Positions 1 through 8,492 of a stretch of DNA of 32,350 nucleotides are shown here, one piece after another. The notes below the pieces were generated by a model. The model saw only the letters and a list, made by a program, of their open reading frames with translations, was not told the DNA's origin and ran no database searches. The DNA lies in contig NZ_FZNN01000031.1 in NCBI RefSeq assembly GCF_900188035.1, positions 1 through 32,350 on the forward strand. Reading direction: 5' to 3'. The number at the start of each line of letters is the position of its first letter. Positions within the stretch are counted from its first letter, which is position 1. The translations under genes and the position numbers were made by a program. This DNA comes from Puniceibacterium sediminis (GTDB lineage Bacteria > Pseudomonadota > Alphaproteobacteria > Rhodobacterales > Rhodobacteraceae).

Positions 1-95
1 TCAATGCCCTCGGCACTGCCGAGATCATTCGCGTGGCATAACGCCAGCGGGGTAAGGGGAAGTCATGCCTCAGGCGTGAGTTCTGCAACAATGCC
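1..95 (+). mobile_element. Right end of an IS5-family-like insertion sequence (truncated by window start)
   Basis: The element end is inferred from two things. A transposase-like C-terminus stops at position 41. About 50 bp later the sequence ends in TGCAACAATGCC (84-95), which on the other strand reads GGCATTGTTGCA, resembling terminal inverted repeats of IS5-type elements. The other end lies outside the window, so neither the matching repeat nor the target duplication can be checked. The family assignment comes from remembered similarity, not a search. Confidence 0.5.
3..41 (+). CDS. IS5-family-like transposase, last 12 codons only
   Basis: Frame 3 opens at the window edge and reads NALGTAEIIRVA followed by TAA. 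This resembles the C-terminal tail of IS5-family DDE transposases found in Rhodobacteraceae, and it sits about 50 bp inside a plausible IS terminus. The body of the gene is upstream of the window, so whether the transposase is intact cannot be judged. With only 12 residues the call is tentative. Confidence 0.45.
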   Translation, partial: NALGTAEIIRVA

Positions 96-352
96 TTATG
101 GATGCCTCCGCCTGACGGTATCGCAATCTGCCAGTGCGATGAGTTATGCTCAGGCGACGGCTATCGTTTCCGTGGGGGCGAGTGTTTCCAGGCAAGGGTC
201 GCCATCGCCTGAAATCGCTGGAAGATTCAAACGCCAAGGCACATGGCTGTTCCCGCCGCCTTTTTTGACGGGCTTGTGCGACCAACGATCAACTTTGGGC
301 AGGACTGGGAGTGTGATGAACTAGCGTATATCCGGGTTGGCCCATGCGGGGT
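96..352. other. Non-coding stretch between two IS remnants
   Basis: I see no convincing gene here. A plus-strand open frame runs through it, as do short minus-strand frames, but none has a ribosome binding site, a recognisable domain or natural composition. One minus-strand frame (about 320 down to 150) encodes some 55 residues without a start codon and matches nothing I know. The stretch is probably old inter-IS sequence or the eroded flank of the IS256 remnant. Confidence 0.4.
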
Positions 353-664
353 TCAGATACGGTTACGCATTGAAGCGTCCTCGTACCTTATTGCAAAGTG
401 ATGGCGGGTGGCAAATCACTGCGGAACATTCCGTCGTCCTTTCTCGAGGTCACGGACGGCCATACAAGTCAGCTTTGTGGCTGCTTCTTCGGTAGGGAAT
501 GAGCCACGGGTCTTGATCGATTTTCGGATCACCCTGTTCAGGCTTTTGATCGCATTCGTGGTGTAGATGATCTTTCGGATCTTGTCAGAGGGCAGATTAT
601 TTGCTCCGATTTGACCGCTGATGGCATTGGCGATCCAACCGCCCTGCCGAACTTGGCCGCCCAA
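353..664 (-). pseudogene. IS256-family transposase, C-terminal remnant with in-frame stop
   Basis: From about 589 downwards on the minus strand the frame reads SDKIRKIIYTTNAIKSLNRV and then RKSIKTRGSFPTEEAATKL. This is the highly conserved C-terminal block of Mutator/IS256 transposases (IYTTNAIESLNR, IKTRG.FP). The first ~25 residues of the frame (664-590) do not fit the family and look like a junction. At 418-416 a TGA falls where the family usually has a Trp codon (RNVxxW). Reading on gives FATRHHFAIRYEDA, the expected kind of tail, to a stop at 355-353. The N-terminal catalytic part is absent, so this cannot be active. It marks past rearrangement at this border. Confidence 0.85.
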
Positions 665-767
665 TTTCGAACGCCCGCCTGAAATCTGTCTCGGCTAGGA
701 CGCGTTCCGACTTCCACGTGCTCGGTGCAAAAGCGCCACGAATGGGCCGGATTGACGGGTTCATGCC
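665..767. other. Short gap with no feature seen
   Basis: About 100 bp separates the IS256 remnant from the end of the TetR gene. No open frame, clear hairpin or IS terminus was recognised. It may hold remains of the second IS end or the terminator of the TetR gene, but nothing in it is diagnostic. Confidence 0.3.
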
Positions 768-1343
768 TTAGCGGATCAGGTCGGCCAAATCACGGAGCTT
801 GGTCCATGCCTCTGGTGCGCGGTCGGCGAGGGGCGTTTCATCCTGCATCGACTGAACGAGCTGGCCGGTGGCGATCAACACGGTGCCTGCGAAGAGGTCA
901 ACCATGGCGCGGCTTTGCCCGGTCATCCGATGGGCCAGAATGTCGGCGAGATCCGAGTGCAGCAGCTTAAGCGAGGCTTCGTGCGCGGCGCGCAGTACCT
1001 TGTTGTCGCGTAGAAGTTCGTGCAGCAACAGCATGATGTCCCGATCCTCATCCAGCAGCGCCAGATGGGCGCGCAGCAGATCGGTCAAGTCCTCGGCCAG
1101 CGAGCCGTGGCCCGTGTTAAAAGCCGCGATTGCCTTTTCGGGAAAGCCGGGCGGCCGGGCGACAATCGCCGTTTCCTTGTTCGGATAATAGTTGAAGAAT
1201 GTGCGCAGGCTGATCCCCGCCCGGGCGCTGATCGCTTCGGCCGTTACGCTGTCCAAACCTTTGGTAGTGCAGAGTTCAAGAGCCGCGAGCCGAATGTCAC
1301 GGCTGGTCTTTTCCTGGCGACGCTGCCGGAGGGTCGGGGCCAT
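768..1343 (-). CDS. TetR/AcrR-family transcriptional repressor
   Basis: A 191-residue protein of typical TetR length. The N-terminal ~50 residues form the family helix-turn-helix: RDIRLAALELCTTKGLDSVT, then AEAISARAGISLRTFFNYYPNKE, with the F(F/Y)NYFxxKE signature. The remaining helical part would be the ligand-binding and dimerisation domain. The ATG at 1343 is preceded by a GGAG-containing stretch about ten bases upstream. The gene is divergent from an RND efflux pair across about 126 bp, the classic AcrR/MexR-style arrangement. I infer that it represses the pump and is released by a pump substrate or related toxic compound. A perfect palindrome in the shared promoter region is its likely operator. 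The ligand cannot be told from sequence. Confidence 0.9.
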   Translation of the reverse strand: MAPTLRQRRQEKTSRDIRLAALELCTTKGLDSVTAEAISARAGISLRTFFNYYPNKETAIVARPPGFPEKAIAAFNTGHGSLAEDLTDLLRAHLALLDEDRDIMLLLHELLRDNKVLRAAHEASLKLLHSDLADILAHRMTGQSRAMVDLFAGTVLIATGQLVQSMQDETPLADRAPEAWTKLRDLADLIR

Positions 1344-1383
1344 GGGTGAAATCTCCGTGGTTTTGCGGCAGTCTAGACATGAA

Positions 1384-1398
1384 TTGCACGCCGTGCAA
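1384..1398. promoter_or_regulatory. Candidate TetR operator: perfect 15-bp palindrome
   Basis: TTGCACGCCGTGCAA has two perfect 7-bp arms around one central base. It lies between the start codons of the divergent TetR gene (1343) and the RND adaptor (1470). TetR-family dimers commonly bind such palindromes in exactly this position. Binding is inferred. Confidence 0.6.
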
Positions 1399-1469
1399 GA
1401 AGTGCGCTGGATGCAATTTGTGTGAGTCGCGCTTTGATGCCGTGGGCCGCAGATCCGAAAGGAAACGGG

Positions 1470-2678
1470 ATGTTGAGACCTGATCGCATAGCCATCGGCC
1501 GGTTGCCGATAGTCGTCGTTGCGGTGTTTGCGCTGATGTTGCTGGCACTAAGCGGGCAGTGGGCAAAAGCGCAGGGCATGACACCCGGGGGAACAGGAAG
1601 CGCGACAGAAGTGGGCGTCATCACCGCCGAGACGCGGAGCATTCCCTATTCTGTGACGCTTCCGGGCCGCGCGGTTGCCTATCAGTCGGCGAATATCCGA
1701 CCCACAGTCGAAGGCATCGTCGAGAGGGTCAGTTATGATTCCGGCGATCGGGTACAGGCAGGGGATCTGATGTTTACGCTGCAGCGGGAGCGTTATGCCG
1801 CCGCCGTTGCCGCCGCGCAGGCCGAAAAGACTGGCGCAGAGGGGGCAGTGACTTCGGCGCAAAAAACCGTGGAACGGTATCGCGGACTAGCCGGTGGGGG
1901 GGTCACCCAGGCCGATCTGGATGAGGCCGAGTCAACGCTGTTGCAGGCCAAGGCAACGCTGAGTGCAGCCGAATCCTCGCTTACCGTGGCGCAGCTTGAT
2001 CTGGACGGCACAGAGATCCGCAGCCCGATTGACGGCGTTCCGTCGGTGTCCGAGGTCTCCATCGGTGCCATCGTCACTGCAAACCAGACGGATGCACTGG
2101 CCACCGTGACGCGGCTGGACCCGATATATGTCGATATGACCGAATCCAGCGCGCGCATGCTACGCGTGCGCGATAGGATGAGCTCCGGTGAACTGACACG
2201 CGGTCAGACGTTCAAGGTGGCCCTGACGCTGGAAAATGGCGTGTTGTATGATGGTGAGGGCACATTCGTCAGCCCCGGCACACAGGTCTCCACCACCACC
2301 GGTACACTGGATCTGCGCCTGCAGTTCGACAATCCCGACCGTCTGATCCTGCCCGGTCAGTTCTTGCGTGTGAACGTGACACTGGGCACGACCGAGGCGA
2401 TCCCGGTGCCGCAAAGGGCGACCAGCCGGGGCAGCGACGGGTTACTGACGGCTTTTGTCGTACGCGACGGCAAGGCCACGCAGGTCGTGCTGTCCGAGGT
2501 CGGCAGCTACGAAAATGCCTGGATCGTGACGGATGGCATCGCGCCGGGCGACAAGGTGATCGTGGACGGGCTGAAGAACCTGCATGCGGGTGCCGAAGTG
2601 ATGCCAGTCGATTTGGTGATCGACGCAAGCGGCCTTGTGCAGGATGCCGCCCCCGCCGCCGCAGCTACCAAACCCTGA
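1470..2678 (+). CDS. RND efflux periplasmic adaptor (membrane fusion protein, AcrA/MexA type)
   Basis: A 402-residue HlyD/AcrA-family adaptor that would link an inner-membrane RND pump to an outer-membrane channel. After a hydrophobic N-terminal segment (about residues 10-30, cleavage near AKA|QG, no lipobox cysteine) come the lipoyl-like half motif (GIVERVSYDSGDRVQAGDLM), a helical hairpin rich in Ala and Gln, the second lipoyl half (LDGTEIRSPIDGV), and beta-barrel and membrane-proximal domains ending in DGLKNLHAGAEV. The ATG at 1470 is chosen because GAAAGGAAA lies about 8 bases upstream. An upstream in-frame GTG at 1422 would add 16 residues in front of the signal peptide and sits in the operator region. 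The pump gene follows 24 bp later, so the two form an operon under the divergent TetR protein. Confidence 0.93.
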   Translation: MLRPDRIAIGRLPIVVVAVFALMLLALSGQWAKAQGMTPGGTGSATEVGVITAETRSIPYSVTLPGRAVAYQSANIRPTVEGIVERVSYDSGDRVQAGDLMFTLQRERYAAAVAAAQAEKTGAEGAVTSAQKTVERYRGLAGGGVTQADLDEAESTLLQAKATLSAAESSLTVAQLDLDGTEIRSPIDGVPSVSEVSIGAIVTANQTDALATVTRLDPIYVDMTESSARMLRVRDRMSSGELTRGQTFKVALTLENGVLYDGEGTFVSPGTQVSTTTGTLDLRLQFDNPDRLILPGQFLRVNVTLGTTEAIPVPQRATSRGSDGLLTAFVVRDGKATQVVLSEVGSYENAWIVTDGIAPGDKVIVDGLKNLHAGAEVMPVDLVIDASGLVQDAAPAAAATKP

Positions 2679-2702
2679 CCCAGACCGGATAGGAGCCCCC
2701 CT

Positions 2703-5700
2703 GTGGCCAAGTTCTTCATACACCGTCCGGTCTTTGCCTGGGTGCTTGCCATCGTCACAATGCTGTCGGGGCTGTTCGCCCTGACCCAGCTCCCGGTGTC
2801 GCAATATCCCGACATCGCCCCGACCACGGTGCGCATTTCTGCGAGCTACCCCGGCGCCACCGCCGAGGCCGTGCAGAATTCGGTTACCACGGTGATCGAG
2901 GACGGGCTGACGGATGTGGAGGGCGTGCTTTACACTGTTTCGACCTCTTCTCAGGGTTCTGCCAACATTTCGCTGACCTTTGATGACAGCGTTGATCCGG
3001 TCGATGCGCAGAACGACGTGCAGACGCGTGTGGGCCAAGTCGAATCGCGCCTGCCGACGGCTGTGCAGACCGCTGGGGTGACGGTGCGCCGATCGACATC
3101 CTCCATTCTGATGGTGGGTGCCATTGTGTCTCCTGACGGGCAATATTCCACCGTCGAACTGGGCAATATCGTCGAAGAAACAATTCAGGGCCAGATACAA
3201 CGCACGGCGGGTGTGGGGGGTATCAATTCCTTCGGATCGGGCTATGCCATGCGGATCTGGCTTGATCCGCTAAAGCTCGCTCAGTTTCAGCTGACGCCTT
3301 CAGACGTGACGTCGGCCGTGGCGGCACAGAACACGACCGTCTCGGTCGGATCGCTTGGCAACCAGCCGACGACGCAGGGACAGCAGTTCACTGCAAGCAT
3401 AACGGCGCAGAGTCAGCTGACATCGGTCGCCCAATTTGCTGGGATCCTGCTTAAAACCGATGAGGGTGGCGCAGCGGTGACGCTGGGCGACGTAGCGACG
3501 GTCGAAATCGGGCAGGAATCCTATGGGTCTTCGTCGTTTTTCAACGGGTTGAACGCCGCCGGGTTCGGCGTGAACCTTGCCACAGGGGCGAATGCGGTCG
3601 ACACCGCGACAGCGGTGCGCGCGACGCTGAAGGCGTTGGCCGGATCGTTGCCCGAGGGGGTCGAAATCAGGATCGCCTATGACACTTCGCCCTTTGTCGA
3701 GCTGTCAATCGAGCAGGTGGAACACACCTTGTTCGAGGCGATTGCGCTGGTGTTTCTGGTGATCCTGGTCTTTTTGCAGAACTGGCGCGCAACGCTGATT
3801 CCGATCATCGCGGTGCCTGTGGTTCTGCTGGGCACCTTCGCGGTGCTGGCGGCTGCGGGCTATTCCATCAACACGCTGACTATGTTCGCCATGGTTCTGG
3901 CCATCGGCCTGCTGGTGGATGACGCTATCATCGTGGTGGAAAACGTCGAACGCATCATGGAAGAGGACAGAATTGGCCCGGTCGAGGCGACGGAAAAGAG
4001 CATGGGCCAAATCACCGGCGCGCTGGTCGGCATCGCGTTGGTGCTGTCGGCGGTGTTCCTCCCGATGGCATTCTTTGGCGGGTCCACCGGCGTTATCTAC
4101 CGCCAGTTTTCACTCACCATCATCACCGCCATGGTGCTGTCGGCGGCGGTGGCGCTGATCCTGACACCGGCGCTATGCGCCAGCCTTCTGCGCCCGACTG
4201 ACCCGGACAAGGCGATCGCCCCGGCGCGCTGGTTCAACCGGGGATTCGACCTCATGACCAGCGGTTATACCGGCTGGGTCACACGCATTCTGCGTCGCCC
4301 GATGACGATGATCGTCCTTCTGGTCGCCGTTGGCTTTGGTGCGGCGCAGGTCTATGGCCGGATCACGTCGTCGTTTCTGCCGACCGAGGATCAGGGTGCG
4401 CTGATGGTGATGATCTCGCTTCAGGACGGGGCAACGACTGACCAGACGGCGGTTGCGCTGGATGAGGTAGAAGCCTACCTTCTGAGCGAAGAAATGGACG
4501 CGGTGTCGTCGGTGTTTGCCAATCTCGGCTTCAGCTTTGGCGGCACTGGGCAGAATTCGGCTATGGCCTTTGTCTCTCTGCGCGATTTTAACGAACGGCA
4601 GGACGAGGGTCTTCGCGCGTCTGCCGTGGCCGCCCGTGCCAATGCGCATTTCGCCGGATATCGCGGCGGTCAGATCATTTTCATGCAGCCGCCCGCGATC
4701 CCCGGTCTAGGCAATTCCTCGGGCTTCACGATGTATCTGCTGGACCAGTCCGGCGCAGGGGTTGACGCCCTGACCGAGGCCGCCGATCAGCTTGTCTCCA
4801 ACGCCGTCAGCGCGACTGAAGTGCAGAATGTGCGCACCGGCGGGGCAACCGACAGTGCGGCGCTGCGCATCGACATCGATCAGCAGAAGGCAGAAAGCTT
4901 TGGTTTGAACCTTTCCGAAGTGAACGCGATGCTGTCGATCATCTTTTCCGGGACCGAGGTCAACGACTTCATGCTTGGTACCTCCCTACGGCCCGTGATC
5001 GTCGAGGCTGCGGCGCAGTACCGCATGCAGCCGGAGGATATCGACACTTGGTATGCCCGCAATGGCGCCGGAGAGATGGTGCCTTTCCCGTCCTTCATGA
5101 CGACAAGCTGGCAGCCGGTTGCCAATTCGCTGGTTCGCATGGATGGTTCGAACGCGATCGAAATTTCCGGGTCCGAAGGCACCGGCGCCAGTTCCGGCGA
5201 CGCCATGGACCGAATGGAGGCGCTGGTGGGCGAACTGCCCGGTGGGTATGGCGCCGCGTGGACCGGCCTATCCTATCAGGAACGTCAGTCCGGCAGTCAG
5301 GCGCCATACCTTTATGCCCTGTCGGTGCTGGTGGTGTTCCTGTGCCTCGCCGCGCTTTATGAAAGCTGGTCTATCCCTGTTTCCGTCATGCTCGCTGTGC
5401 CGATCGGGGTTCTGGGCGCACTGCTTGCGACATGGCTGTTTGGCCAGCAGAACGACGTTTATTTCAAGGTGGGGCTACTGACGACCATCGGCCTGGCCGC
5501 CAAGAACGCCATCCTGATCGTCGAATTTGCCCGCGATCTTGAGGCTGCTGGGGCCAGCGTGGTCGAGGCAGCGATTCAGGCGGCCCGCCAGCGGCTGCGA
5601 CCCATCATGATGACCTCGCTTGCCTTTATGCTCGGTGTGCTGCCGCTTGCGACGGCAAGCGGTGCGGGGGCGGCGGCACAAAAGTCCATCGGGATCGGTG

Positions 5701-5810
5701 TTCTGGGTGGGATGTTGCTGGCGACAGTGTTGGGTATCTTTGCCGTGCCGGGCTTTTATGTGGTGATCCGCCGGATCAGCCTGCGGCGCAAACCAAAGAC
5801 GGCCAGATAA
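2703..5810 (+). CDS. RND multidrug efflux pump, AcrB/MexB (HAE1) type
   Basis: A 1035-residue inner-membrane proton antiporter of full HAE1 length. The start FFIHRPVFAWVLAIVTMLSG is the family's first transmembrane segment. Asp406-Asp407 in GLLVDDAIIVVENVER match the AcrB proton-relay pair D407/D408, and Lys934 in GLAAKNAILIVEFAR matches K940. Two large periplasmic loops and twelve membrane segments are evident from the hydrophobic blocks. The GTG start at 2703 has AGGAG at 2691-2695. No TolC-like outer-membrane factor follows: the next gene is convergent and starts its stop 23 bp away. The pump must therefore use a channel coded elsewhere. Substrates cannot be predicted from sequence alone. 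Confidence 0.96.
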   Translation: MAKFFIHRPVFAWVLAIVTMLSGLFALTQLPVSQYPDIAPTTVRISASYPGATAEAVQNSVTTVIEDGLTDVEGVLYTVSTSSQGSANISLTFDDSVDPVDAQNDVQTRVGQVESRLPTAVQTAGVTVRRSTSSILMVGAIVSPDGQYSTVELGNIVEETIQGQIQRTAGVGGINSFGSGYAMRIWLDPLKLAQFQLTPSDVTSAVAAQNTTVSVGSLGNQPTTQGQQFTASITAQSQLTSVAQFAGILLKTDEGGAAVTLGDVATVEIGQESYGSSSFFNGLNAAGFGVNLATGANAVDTATAVRATLKALAGSLPEGVEIRIAYDTSPFVELSIEQVEHTLFEAIALVFLVILVFLQNWRATLIPIIAVPVVLLGTFAVLAAAGYSINTLTMFAMVLAIGLLVDDAIIVVENVERIMEEDRIGPVEATEKSMGQITGALVGIALVLSAVFLPMAFFGGSTGVIYRQFSLTIITAMVLSAAVALILTPALCASLLRPTDPDKAIAPARWFNRGFDLMTSGYTGWVTRILRRPMTMIVLLVAVGFGAAQVYGRITSSFLPTEDQGALMVMISLQDGATTDQTAVALDEVEAYLLSEEMDAVSSVFANLGFSFGGTGQNSAMAFVSLRDFNERQDEGLRASAVAARANAHFAGYRGGQIIFMQPPAIPGLGNSSGFTMYLLDQSGAGVDALTEAADQLVSNAVSATEVQNVRTGGATDSAALRIDIDQQKAESFGLNLSEVNAMLSIIFSGTEVNDFMLGTSLRPVIVEAAAQYRMQPEDIDTWYARNGAGEMVPFPSFMTTSWQPVANSLVRMDGSNAIEISGSEGTGASSGDAMDRMEALVGELPGGYGAAWTGLSYQERQSGSQAPYLYALSVLVVFLCLAALYESWSIPVSVMLAVPIGVLGALLATWLFGQQNDVYFKVGLLTTIGLAAKNAILIVEFARDLEAAGASVVEAAIQAARQRLRPIMMTSLAFMLGVLPLATASGAGAAAQKSIGIGVLGGMLLATVLGIFAVPGFYVVIRRISLRRKPKTAR

Positions 5811-5833
5811 TCGGATCGGTGGTCGGCCCGCTG

Positions 5834-7081
5834 TCAGTTGCCGAACATGGTGTTCGGGATCAGCAGCGCGATCTGCGGAAAGGCGACGATCAGCGCCAGA
5901 CCGACGATCATGGTGATCAGGAAGGGCGTCACCCCGCCGAACACGGTCATCAGCGGCACGTCGCCGGCGATGCCGCGCACGACAAAGACGTTCAGGCCGA
6001 CGGGCGGCGTGATCATCCCCATTTCGATCACGATCACCGCTACGACACCAAACCAGATCGGATCAAACCCGAACTGCAGGATCACGGGGAACATGACCGG
6101 CACCGTGATCACCAGCATCGACAGCCCGTCCATGAACATGCCCAGAACCACATAGGTTAGGATGATGACCAGCAGCGTGCCATAGGCACCAAACCCCAGT
6201 GACGACAGGCCTTCGCCCAAGGTGGCGGGGATCTGGGTGACCGCAAAGAATGGGTTGAGCACGTTGGCACCGATCACGATGGTATAGAGCATGGCCGAAG
6301 TCGAAAGCGTTTCAAGCACGGCGGTGCGGAACAGGGCAAAGGTCAGGCGGCGCTTGGTGATGGCCATGAAAATGACCAGCGCGGCGCCGACGCCGGAGGC
6401 CTCGACCGGGGTAAAGACGCCAAGGTGGATGCCGCCGATCGACACCACGATCACGCCCAGAAGCGGCGCGGCCTGACCAAGCAGCGGGACGGTCCAGATC
6501 GCGACCATGAACAGGACCATGAGCAGCAGGTCGGGAAGGATGCCTGCCATGAACAGGCGGCCGATGCTTTCCTGGGTCAGGATGGCGTAAAGGACAAAAC
6601 CGGTCGAGGGTGGGATCAGGAAACCCAGCGTGCCGCCTGCGGCGATGGAACCGGTGGCAAGGCTGTCGGAATAACCTAGGCGCTTCATCTCCGGCAGGGC
6701 GACCTTGCCCAAGGTGACGGGTGTTGCAACGGATGACCCGGACACAGTGGCAAATGCCGCACAGCCGAGGACCGAGGCCGAGGCCAACCCGCCGCGAAAC
6801 CGTCCGACCCAGGCAAAGGCGGCATCGTATAGCCCCCGGCTGAACCCCGCGACGGACGAGACGTTGCCCAGCAGGACAAACATCGGCACGACGATCAGGT
6901 TGTAGTTAGACACCGCCGAATAGCTTTCGGTCAGCAGGACGCCGCCGGCGCTGCGGAATCCTTCAAGGGTCCAATAGCCGAAGAACCCGACGCAGAGCAT
7001 CGCAAAGGCGACCGGCGTGCGCAGGATCATCAGCGCAAAAAGTCCGGCGATGCCGACAAGGCAGACGGCGAAGGGGGTCAT
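5834..7081 (-). CDS. dctM: TRAP transporter large permease (DctM-like)
   Basis: A 415-residue DctM-type inner-membrane permease, the ion-coupled subunit of a tripartite ATP-independent transporter. The frame is intact, with many hydrophobic segments and family motifs such as PMFVLLGNV near the N-terminus, GFLIPPST, GVFTPVEASG, GMFMDGLSM and ITPPVGLNVFV. It looks slightly short. The cytoplasmic loop between AIWTVPLLG and the next membrane segment is only a few residues, where family members usually have about 20, which suggests an in-frame deletion. The ATG overlaps the stop of the small permease gene (ATGA at 7081-7078). Since its binding protein and small permease are broken, this subunit is probably an orphan. 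Position beside the gal-type genes suggests the lost substrate was an aromatic or tricarboxylic acid. Confidence 0.9.
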   Translation of the reverse strand: MTPFAVCLVGIAGLFALMILRTPVAFAMLCVGFFGYWTLEGFRSAGGVLLTESYSAVSNYNLIVVPMFVLLGNVSSVAGFSRGLYDAAFAWVGRFRGGLASASVLGCAAFATVSGSSVATPVTLGKVALPEMKRLGYSDSLATGSIAAGGTLGFLIPPSTGFVLYAILTQESIGRLFMAGILPDLLLMVLFMVAIWTVPLLGQAAPLLGVIVVSIGGIHLGVFTPVEASGVGAALVIFMAITKRRLTFALFRTAVLETLSTSAMLYTIVIGANVLNPFFAVTQIPATLGEGLSSLGFGAYGTLLVIILTYVVLGMFMDGLSMLVITVPVMFPVILQFGFDPIWFGVVAVIVIEMGMITPPVGLNVFVVRGIAGDVPLMTVFGGVTPFLITMIVGLALIVAFPQIALLIPNTMFGN

Positions 7082-7583
7082 GATTGCGGGCCTTTGAACA
7101 GGATGACGAGCAGTTGTAGGGCGAAGATCAGCACGCAGATCCCGGTGCCCGCTGCGAGGATCGCGTAGAATGGCCAGATCGGCAGGCCGAGCATGTTGGA
7201 GATGTCGTCGTATTCCAGCGCATCAAGCGCCTTGTACGTCGCGCGCTGGCACAAGACCCCAAGGGTGAATCCCGCGAGGCAGCGCGACAGGATGTCGCCG
7301 ATGAGACGGCCCCAGGCACCGATGGCCCTGTCGAGCACATCGACGCCCACGTGATTGCCGCGCGAACTGCAGTAGGGCAGGGCGCACATAACGAGGGCAA
7401 CGGCAGTAAGCTGGACGATCTCGTTCACGCCCAGCATCGGGCGGCCAAAGCCGTAGCGCGTCACCACCCCGGCAAAACGACCCCCACGATCACCAGAAGG
7501 CAGATCCCGCCGATCCAGGTCAGAGCGAGCGTCGCCCGGTCGATATAACCCGACCAGGCCCTAGGTACGGCGGGAGCGGACAT
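7078..7583 (-). pseudogene. dctQ: TRAP transporter small permease (DctQ-like), frameshifted
   Basis: The gene begins at ATG 7583 (MSAPAVPRAWSGYIDRATLA) and reads into the first membrane segment, LLVIVGVV, then runs LPGW and stops at 7461. A second frame continues the family sequence from there (GVVTRYGFGRPMLGVNEIVQ) to the stop at 7080-7078. Inserting one G near 7472-7474, in GTTTTGCCGGGG, would join them as VVLAGVVTRYGFG, which is what DctQ proteins look like. A one-base deletion is therefore the simplest explanation. It could be a sequencing error, but the neighbouring dctP also carries two lesions, which favours real decay. Confidence 0.85.
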
Positions 7584-7587
7584 GGGG

Positions 7588-8488
7588 TCAGTCCGCCTTG
7601 AGTGCGTCGACGATGGCCTGCGCGTCGGCACCGATCTCAGCAACGACTTGGCCCACGATGAGGGCGGAAAAGTTCGTTGAACACGGCGGCTTCTTCGGCG
7701 GTCCGCTCGATGACTTCCTTGCCCTCCATTTCTGCAAAGGCGGTGATGCCGTTCGCGGTAACGTCAAGCTGGGTCTTGTTGGCAGGCAGGGATGCCTCCT
7801 GACCCGCCTCAACGACGGCTTTCTGGTTGTCTGCGGACAGACCGTCAAAGGCATCTTGGTTCATGATGATGTAGAACGGCGAGTTTGTCGCATCAAAGCC
7901 AAGCGTCAGGTAGTTGGCCACTTCGCCCAGACGGAAGGCGCGGGTGGCGGTGGTGTCGATCATCGCACCGTCGATCACGCCGGTCTGCATGGCGTTGTAG
8001 ACTTCGGTCACCGGCATGGACACTGGGTTGCCGCCCCATGCGCTGACCTGAAGGCCCGCGTTGCGCGACGGAACAAGCTGCACACGGCGGTATTCCGACA
8101 GGAACAGGTCGATGTTGTTCCAGATATCCTGTGTGCCGGTCTCAGTGTTGGTGACGCCAGGCAGTTCTGCGATCAGGGTCAGCGGAAAGGTCGAGGCGGT
8201 GTAGCCCGGCAGGCTGTTCGCGAATTCGGCCACGTCATCGACGACGCGGGAATATTATTCGACCGGGCCCAGTTCACCGCCGTTATACAGCGTCACAGTC
8301 ACGCCGCCGCCGGTCTTTTCCCCGACCAGATCGGCAAAGGGCTGGAAAGCGCCGCAACGTTGGGGGTGGGTTGGCGGCATGAAGTTGGCGAACTTCATGT
8401 TTTCGGCAACGGCGGTCGATGCCAGGGCGATGGCGCGGGAGATCCGAGCCGCGCCGCCCGATCCAATTAGAAGCCGCGCGCGCCGCAT
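7588..8488 (-). pseudogene. dctP: TRAP solute-binding protein (DctP-like), nonsense codon and frameshift
   Basis: Three open pieces together make one DctP-family periplasmic binding protein. Piece 1 (8488-8255) has an N-terminal signal-like stretch and NMKFANFMPPTHP, ending GELGPVE. TAA at 8257-8255 interrupts it, and the same frame goes straight on as YSRVVDDVAEFANSLPGYTA, so a Gln codon CAA has probably become TAA. Piece 2 runs to about 7675 (EEAAVFNEL), where it loses frame. The C-terminus FSALIVGQVVAEIGADAQAI continues in another frame to the stop at 7590-7588, consistent with one extra or two missing bases. Total coding potential is about 300 residues, near family length. There is no ribosome binding site in front, because the LysR gene ends only 4 bp upstream. 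Confidence 0.88.
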
Positions 8489-8492
8489 AAGT

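Noticed and set aside
4-324. A 106-codon plus-strand open frame at the left edge
   Set aside because: It crosses an apparent IS terminus, has no ribosome binding site or recognisable domain, and overlaps a better-supported transposase tail in another frame.
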